A stretch of DNA of 64,000 nt, from assembly GCA_950295325.1 (NCBI GenBank), contig OX485805.1, positions 34,273,501 through 34,337,500 on the forward strand, written 5' to 3'. A program made the position numbers and the translations under genes. The notes beneath the pieces were generated by a model. It did no database searches, had not been told where the DNA came from, and worked only from the letters and a program-made list of their open reading frames with translations. Of the stretch, positions 58,354-64,000 are shown one piece after another (the first letter of the stretch is position 1; each line of letters begins with the position of its first letter). The DNA comes from Polytrichum commune (Eukaryota > Streptophyta > Polytrichopsida > Polytrichales > Polytrichaceae).

Positions 58354-59392
58354 GTTTGGGTCGGTCGACCCAAACCCAACCTTACAGTGTGGGTGCTCTC
58401 TGTTGTGAGCCTGAACCCATCCTACCTCAAGGTTTGGGTCGATCGACCCAAACCCAGCCCTATAGTGTGGGTGCTCACTGATGTGAGCCTGAACCCATCC
58501 TGCCTCAAGGTTTGGGTCGATCGACCCAAACCCAGCCCTACAGTGTGGGTGCTCACTGATGTGAGCCTGAACCCATCCTGCCTCAAGGTTTGGGTCGATC
58601 GACCCAAACCCAGCCCTACAGTGTGGGTGCTCACTGTTGTGAGCCTGAACCCATCCTGCCTCAAGGTTTGGGTCGATCGACCCAAACCCAGCCCTACAGT
58701 GTGGGTGCTCACTGTTGTGAGCATGAACCCATCCTGCCAAAAGGTTTGGGTCGGTCGACCCAAACCCAGCCCTACAGTGTGGGTGCTCACTGTTGTGAGC
58801 CTGAACCCATCCTGCCAAAAGGTTTGGGTTGGTCGACCCAAACCCAACCCTACAGTGTGGGTGCTCACTGTTGTGAGCCTGAACCCATCCTGCCAAAAGG
58901 TTTGGGTCGGTCGACCCAAACCCAGCCCCAAAGTGTGGATGTTGTGTGTAGTGAGCCTGAACTCATCCTGCCTCGAGGTTTGGGTCGCTCGACCCAAACC
59001 CAGCCCTCTAAGTGTGGGTGTTGTCTTTAGTGAGCCTGAACCCATCCTGCCAGAAGGTTTGGGTCGATCGACCCAAACCCAGCCCTCTAAGTGTGGGTGC
59101 TCTCTGGAGTGACTCTAAACCCATCCTGCCAAAAAGTTTGGGTCGCTCGACCCAAACCCAGCCCCCTAAGTATGGGTGCTCATTATCGTGACCTTAAACC
59201 CATCCTGCCAAAAGGTTTGGGTCGCTCGACCCAAACCCAGCCCCCTAAGTATGGGTGCTCCTTGTCGTGACCTTAAACCCATCCTCCCAAAAGGTTTGGG
59301 TCGCTCGATCCAAACCCAGCGCCTAAGTGTGGGTGCTCTCTGTATTGAGCCTGAAACCTCCTCCCAAAAGGTTTGGGTCGCTCGACCCAAAC
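58354..59392. repeat. Copy B palindrome array upstream of the transposase-like gene (about 14 copies)
   Basis: Units of about 78 bp, each with one palindrome and a shared TGTGGGTGCTC...GAGCCTGAACCCATCCTGCC spacer. Centre dinucleotides run GT, AT (four times), GT (three times), then mainly CT, showing local duplication of units. Arm mismatches are rare. The long open frames across it are artefacts of the repeat. Confidence 0.92.
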
Positions 59393-59605
59393 CCAGCCTC
59401 TAAGTGTGGATGGGATCTGGATGACAGTGTGGCCACTGGCCATCCAAAACCTTTACGAACCCAATGGCATATTAGTCATATGAACTTGTATGAACACTGA
59501 GTATTTGCAATTTTGTTTATATATGATGGTTTTTGTGGTCTTCGATTTGAACCTACAATTTTTGTGATTTTTTGACAATGTTCAATGTTCATGTGTGTAG
59601 GCAGA

Positions 59606-62600
59606 ATGGATGGGTTTAGTGAAATTGGGGATTGGTCATCTGATGACATGGCCACCTGGCCATCTGCATCTGATGATGACTTAGACATTGTCGGGGCTAC
59701 TATGGCTGACAGTGCGGATGAAGATCATTTGGATTTACCTTCGTCTTCCGTACCGCAGTGTCCCATTGTTGAATGTACGGGACTTTCAAGGGCTTCGTGG
59801 GTGAATTTGGAGGTGATACTTCTTAACGATAGTGGAGTTGTTGTGGCGGAGGGGATTTGCCGTAACACCCATCCGCAAGATTGCATTGATGAAAACCCGC
59901 TTGGCACCGAGGACGTTGGGGTTGTCATATTGGAGTCGGTCGTTCATTCCGAGGTGGATCCCACTCATAGGTTCTCCCTCCGTAGGTGGCCATTGAGGAA
60001 TGTCACAATTGATGGAGTTAGCTTGCGTGAACATGAGCAACGACACATGCAAATCGAAAAGGAGGTGCAATCAAACATGCGGCCGCGCAAGGGTCAAAGA
60101 AAGTACGATACATTGGCACGTCCTGCTCCGTCTGCAACTGATTGTAAACGTCAAAGGTTGCTCGGGGAGGAGTCCATTAGAGAAGTTGCCACAAAGGATT
60201 GTTGTGTGCATCGTTGTTGCCAATTGTTTCCAAGGGATAAATTGAAGGCCATCCGCGAAGAAATGTGGCTTGGAGATTTCCGTCTAAGATCCACAAAAAA
60301 ACTTGATGTCCATAGGGCGATACATGTGAATGGGATGGGTCGCAAGGTCATCACCATTGAAAGCATGGACGTGTGTTGTAAGGCATGGTACACCATTCAC
60401 GGTGTGTCGAAAGCGGACTTTATCGACAAGCTGCTTATGCCAAGGAAGGCCACCGGTCCCGTCACCATGGTAATGTGGGTTTAAAGAAGCCTAGGGAAGC
60501 AACAAGGCAAGCAACGGCCACTCTAGCAACCATCATTGTCCCCCTTGCCGATGCAATGCCGCACAAAACACGCACGCTCACAACCGGTGAAAAGGTTGTG
60601 GAGAAAGTTCTTCCCACAGGCACAAAATGGAAAGACATATTGTTGGACGTGAATGCAGTTGGCGAGAAGATTGGGTTGGAGCCAATTTCATTGTCAAAAT
60701 TGAGTGCAATTAAGAAACAAAACTTTAGCGAATACATTACAAAAAGACGAGGGGACAAATTTGCCAAGTGCTCTAATTGCGAGAAGTTGAAGCGCCTCCG
60801 GGATGCACACACGATGGGTACCGAGTCATATGCAGCGCATCAATTGAACTATTTCAAGCACGTAAACATGCAAGAGGCACACCGTAATGATTATTACACA
60901 AATAGAGCTTTGTCCATCTCCAGGCCCTTGGAGGTTCTTACGGTCATCCATGACAAAATGGACCATGCCAAAACAGCCTCCCCATGTTTTGCAAATCGAA
61001 TCAAGGCCACGGATGGGTTTTTCAAGTTGCATGTATCGGTTACAGGTGAACTTCGAAACAATGTCATGACATACCCTAAATGTTATGGTTTTTTATTCCG
61101 TGATGTACTTGAGAACATGGATTCACTCAAAATGGTTTAATTATATCTAATCACGTTGGGTTGGCATTGCAGGAATGATTGCACATGGACACGGTGATGT
61201 CAAGTTTGCTCATTATGCTCTTGATTTGTATCCAGCGGATTCAAACCACACAATAGGGTCATTTGCAAGGCTTTTACGTGATTTAGAGAAACCGCCAGCC
61301 TATTCTTCAGGATTGTTATTTGAAAACACGGGTTCAACACCTCTATATGAAGCGTTGTTGGATGGAAAAGATGTATGCTTTCATTCGTTGCCAGAGCCAC
61401 CCAGTGATCCCGTGATTGCCAAAAAGTTGCCTCCCACTTTGCGTGTCCAATTGGACAATTGTGCCAAGGACAATAAAAGTAGATATGTTTTTGCATATTG
61501 GTCGTTGTTGGTTGCAAAAGGCATTTTCAAGGAGGTTTTTGTGTCCTTCCTATTGGTAGGCCACACGCACGATGATATTGATGCATCTTTTGGGCGGTGG
61601 AGCATGAAGTTGCGGGAGGAGGATTTCCCTACAATCCTGTTATTGATGAAGTCGTACATGGATTTGGATAACGTTCCGGTTATCCCCCATATGATTGAGG
61701 AGGTGCCAGACTTCAAGGCATTTATAGAACCTTATATTCGAAGTGGAGCTCACCGATTGATCGGGCATACGAAGGCACAACAATTCCGCTTCTATATGCG
61801 TGACGATGGTGTCCCGGCCATGCAATACAAGTTGTTGTGCACGACACAAGACTGGAGCCCGCCGGAGGGTCTTCTTGTGTGGCGCGTGGATGCGGATGGA
61901 AAGACCATGTTACCGGATGGGGAGCCTAGGCCTTGCAAGCCAATAGCCATGAAGAATTTGGAGGATATTTTGAAAGGTATATCAGGCTTCATACAATATT
62001 GGGAGAGTTTGAAAATAGCGGATGTTGGCGGATCATGTTGGCATCGTTATGGGAGTTGGATACATTATTGGACACATGTTCGTGCCGCCTTGGCAGACCT
62101 CCACCAAGATAGCCCTCATACTTTGAGGCATGGATTTTGGCCACAAACACGAGTCGATGTACAAGCTTCGGAGCCTAGTCTTTTGGGAAATGGAGAGGTT
62201 CGACAGGAGTTTGATGTGGACGACCATTACGTGGGGCCGGCTAGTAGTCGTCCCCCACCATCTTTCCTCATTGCAGTGGATTATCATGAAGGTTATATGC
62301 TCATTTTACGTCCTGGAGACGAGACATATGCAAAGCCAGTGTGGGTGGCAAGAGCTTTGTCCAATCCCAATTTTGTAACTTCCAGCCCTCATTTTCGACA
62401 GATACAAGTGGAGTACTATCGACCGACAGCAAGGAATGAAGATGTGATTCGGCATTATACAGGCTGGGATACAAACCCTAACTCTCGGTGGAAGGTGGAT
62501 TTTTAGCACGGTCCATCTTGGGTAGATACAGATTCCATATTCATAGCATGGAAACCACGGAAACACCATAGTGGATCAGTGTCCATCCCTCAAAAGTACA

Positions 62601-62658
62601 TAACTTTTGCAAAAGACAACCTTGCTCGGATTGCACAAGAAGCAACCCACGTTGAATG
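59606..62658 (+). pseudogene. Copy B DUF7869-type putative transposase
   Basis: The first coding exon follows acceptor GTGTGTAG at 59600; ATG is at 59606. The intron before the last exon is 61046-61173 (G|GTGAAC ... TTGCAG). Family features: Cys-rich KDCCVHRCCQLFP, DVCCKAWYTIHGVSKADF, CSNCEKLKRL, VIHDKMDHAK, then in the last exon HGHGDVKFAHYALDLYP, LDNCAKDNKSRYVFAYW and FLLVGHTHDDIDASFGRW. Asp residues of DKMD, LDNC and HTHDDID could form a DDE/D-like triad. Damage relative to copy A: 1-bp loss near 60420, loss of 418 bp at 60826-60834, and a TAG at 62504 that removes about 50 C-terminal residues. Confidence 0.82.
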
Positions 62659-63163
62659 AGAAGTTGGTAGGATTGTGTTAGCATGATTATAGTTTAATAC
62701 GTAATTATAGCAATATAAATTACACATATGTGTGCTCTTCAAAATTGGGGCAGAGTTTGGGTAGAACTTACGAATACTATATTGTTTGGAGTTGGATGAA
62801 TATCCATTTACTATATTTCAAGCTGCAATTGAAGTTCATCTTATTATTATGCTTGGGACTATATTCTCGAATGAAGAAACATGCATTTATTACATGCACT
62901 TTGTATGTTGCAATGTCTATATTCTATTGAACATGCTAATAATAGAAATCATTTTATATATATTTTTGGGTGAAACTTGTTTGAAGTGCTCTACCCAATG
63001 TGTTTTTGTTGATGAAGTTGGTGTCGAGTGCTCTACCATATGTGCTTATGTCCGCACATCATAGATTTGGGATATTAGAACATATAATATAATTGAGATT
63101 GTTGACAATATAGTTTCGGGCCTCTTCAAGTTCTTTGATCCATATATTAATTTGAGACTAGAG
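62659..63163 (+). other. Copy B 3' flank between transposase-like gene and right TIR
   Basis: A/T-rich and non-coding; nearly identical to 16832-17333 inverted. Confidence 0.7.
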
Positions 63164-63196
63164 AAAGTCTCAATTTAACGAATATAGTGTTACGTG
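63164..63196 (-). repeat. Right terminal inverted repeat of copy B
   Basis: Exact reverse complement of 32254-32286 over 33 bp. Confidence 0.88.
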
Positions 63197-63243
63197 TGAT
63201 GACATGTCAGCAAAGTAGAGGTAAAGTGGGGAATAAAATTACT

Positions 63244-63955
63244 AGCGCCCGTCCGCCCCCGTTCCCCGTACCCTAACCCCGCTCCCTTAGCCCATTAACA
63301 TGTTCCCTAACCCGTTCCCTACGTTCCCTCCCGTCCGACCCCCCCGTCCAACCTTTTCCCGTCCTCCCTTTTCTCGTCCGACCCCCCGTCCTCCCTCCCG
63401 TTCCCCTCCCCCCTCCCCCGTTCCCCTAATCCCGTTCCCATCCATCCCGTCCTATCCAAACCTCCTAAACCCGCTCCCATCCCCCGCTCCCCACGTTCCC
63501 ACACGCTCCCCGCGTTCCCCCCCGTCCGCCCCCCCCGTTCCCACTTACCTTCCCGTCCTCCCTCCCCGTCCTCCCTCCCCGTCCTCCCCCCGTCCTCCCC
63601 GTCCTCCCCATCCCCCCCCCCCCCCGTCCGACCCTTCCCCCTGCCCGACCCTCACTCCCATCCGACCCCATGTTCCCCCGCGTTCCCACACGTCCGCCCG
63701 CACTCCCCACTCGTTCCCCCCGTCCGACCCTTCCCCCTGCCCGACCCTCACCCCCATCCGACCCCATGTTCCCCCGCGTTCCCACACGTCCGCCCGCGCT
63801 CCCCACCCGTTCCCCCCGTCCGACCCTTCCCCCTGCCCGACCCTCACCCCCATCCGACCCCATGTTCCCCTGCGTTCCCACACGTCCGCCCGCGCTCCCC
63901 ACCCGTTCCCCCCGTCCGACCCTCCCGTCCGACCCTCTCCCCCGTCCGACCTACA
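63244..63955. repeat. C-rich minisatellite
   Basis: Almost pure pyrimidine/C-rich plus strand built from CCCGTCCGACC and CCCGTTCCC words. Between about 63655 and 63925 a unit of about 95 bp (CATCCGACCCCATGTTCCC...) repeats three times. Reading frames through it encode low-complexity Pro/Arg or Gly/Arg and are not credible genes. The complementary strand is G-rich. Confidence 0.85.
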
Positions 63956-64000
63956 CCCTCCTTAGTAATATTTTATTACTTTGATTTTAACAAAATGGTA

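Larger units (their letters stand above)
32254..63196. mobile_element. Large TIR transposon copy B with DUF7869-type gene and ParB/MTase-like/FCP1 cargo
   Basis: Bounded by 33-bp perfect inverted repeats. Contains gypsy insertions G3 and G4; without them and their target duplications it is about 16.6 kb. The right part encodes the DUF7869-type putative transposase toward the right TIR. The left part encodes, in the opposite direction, a four-exon fusion gene and two exons of an unknown gene. The intergenic region has a promoter with E2F-like sites on one side and a GC-rich island on the other. Each divergent gene has an upstream palindrome array. Copy A repeats the right part in inverted orientation and copy C part of the transposase-like gene, so this is a multicopy family. 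Mobility is inferred from TIRs, copy number and the putative transposase. Both A and B encode broken versions of that protein. Confidence 0.75.

Noticed and set aside
58321-59112. Long repetitive open frames on both strands (FGSxDPN, WVDRPKP and LGRSTQT repeats)
   Set aside because: They are translations of the palindrome array in different frames; the unit is close to a multiple of three and the motif has no stop codon in these frames.
16802-63196. One 46-kb element with the inverted A and B arms as giant terminal repeats
   Set aside because: A perfect TIR at 32254 pairs with 63164-63196, and copy A is adjacent to copy C coding sequence with no match to the flank after 63196, so two separate copies fit better.
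63300-63984. Proline/arginine-rich and glycine-rich proteins
   Set aside because: Low-complexity translations of the C-rich minisatellite on both strands.

Overview
The window looks like nuclear DNA of a plant-lineage (streptophyte) organism with a large, repeat-rich genome. The evidence is TTTAGGG-type telomeric repeats, LTR retrotransposons primed by plant-type initiator tRNA-Met, GT-AG introns and E2F-like promoter motifs. I cannot name the species. Almost all of the 64 kb is mobile DNA nested in mobile DNA, and I see no ordinary host gene.

Layout. At 1-430 there is an array of a short palindrome that recurs through the window (arms GTTTGGGTCG and CGACCCAAAC around two variable bases). 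At 1257-14106 lies a minus-strand Ty1/copia element with 193-bp LTRs, a half-tRNA primer site and a gag-pol gene split by a plus-strand Ty3/gypsy element (G1, 4880-12010). A decayed 5' half of a DUF7869-type gene (copy C) lies at 15806-16803. Copy A of a TIR transposon family follows in minus orientation (16802 to about 32085), split by gypsy element G2 (20660-27727). Copy B of the same family runs from 32254 to 63196, bounded by 33-bp perfect terminal inverted repeats and carrying gypsy insertions G3 (33168-40443) and G4 (40976-48039). The window ends in a C-rich minisatellite.

The most interesting object is copy B. With G3 and G4 set aside it is about 16.6 kb and has two divergent transcription units. 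The rightward gene encodes a DUF7869-family protein with a possible DDE/D-like acid triad and is the best transposase candidate. The leftward gene has four exons, all joined in phase 0. It appears to encode a fusion of about 1640 residues: a ParB-like domain, a degenerate DNA-methyltransferase-like domain, an acidic/Pro-rich linker and an FCP1-type HAD phosphatase. Two further leftward exons of an unknown gene lie between it and the left TIR. Both divergent genes carry dense arrays of the palindrome in their upstream introns, and the three internal introns of the fusion gene carry it too. It may be a binding site for an element-encoded protein.

A and B form inverted arms of about 8-9 kb. A stops just before the cargo gene and has lost it. 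Both transposase-like genes are broken: A by frameshifts and G2, B by a frameshift, a 418-bp deletion between 9-bp repeats and an early stop. The four gypsy elements belong to one family. All have 5-bp target duplications and nearly identical LTRs but badly decayed interiors, so they were probably mobilised in trans. Intron boundaries and domain names below come from reading the sequence by eye, not from database searches.
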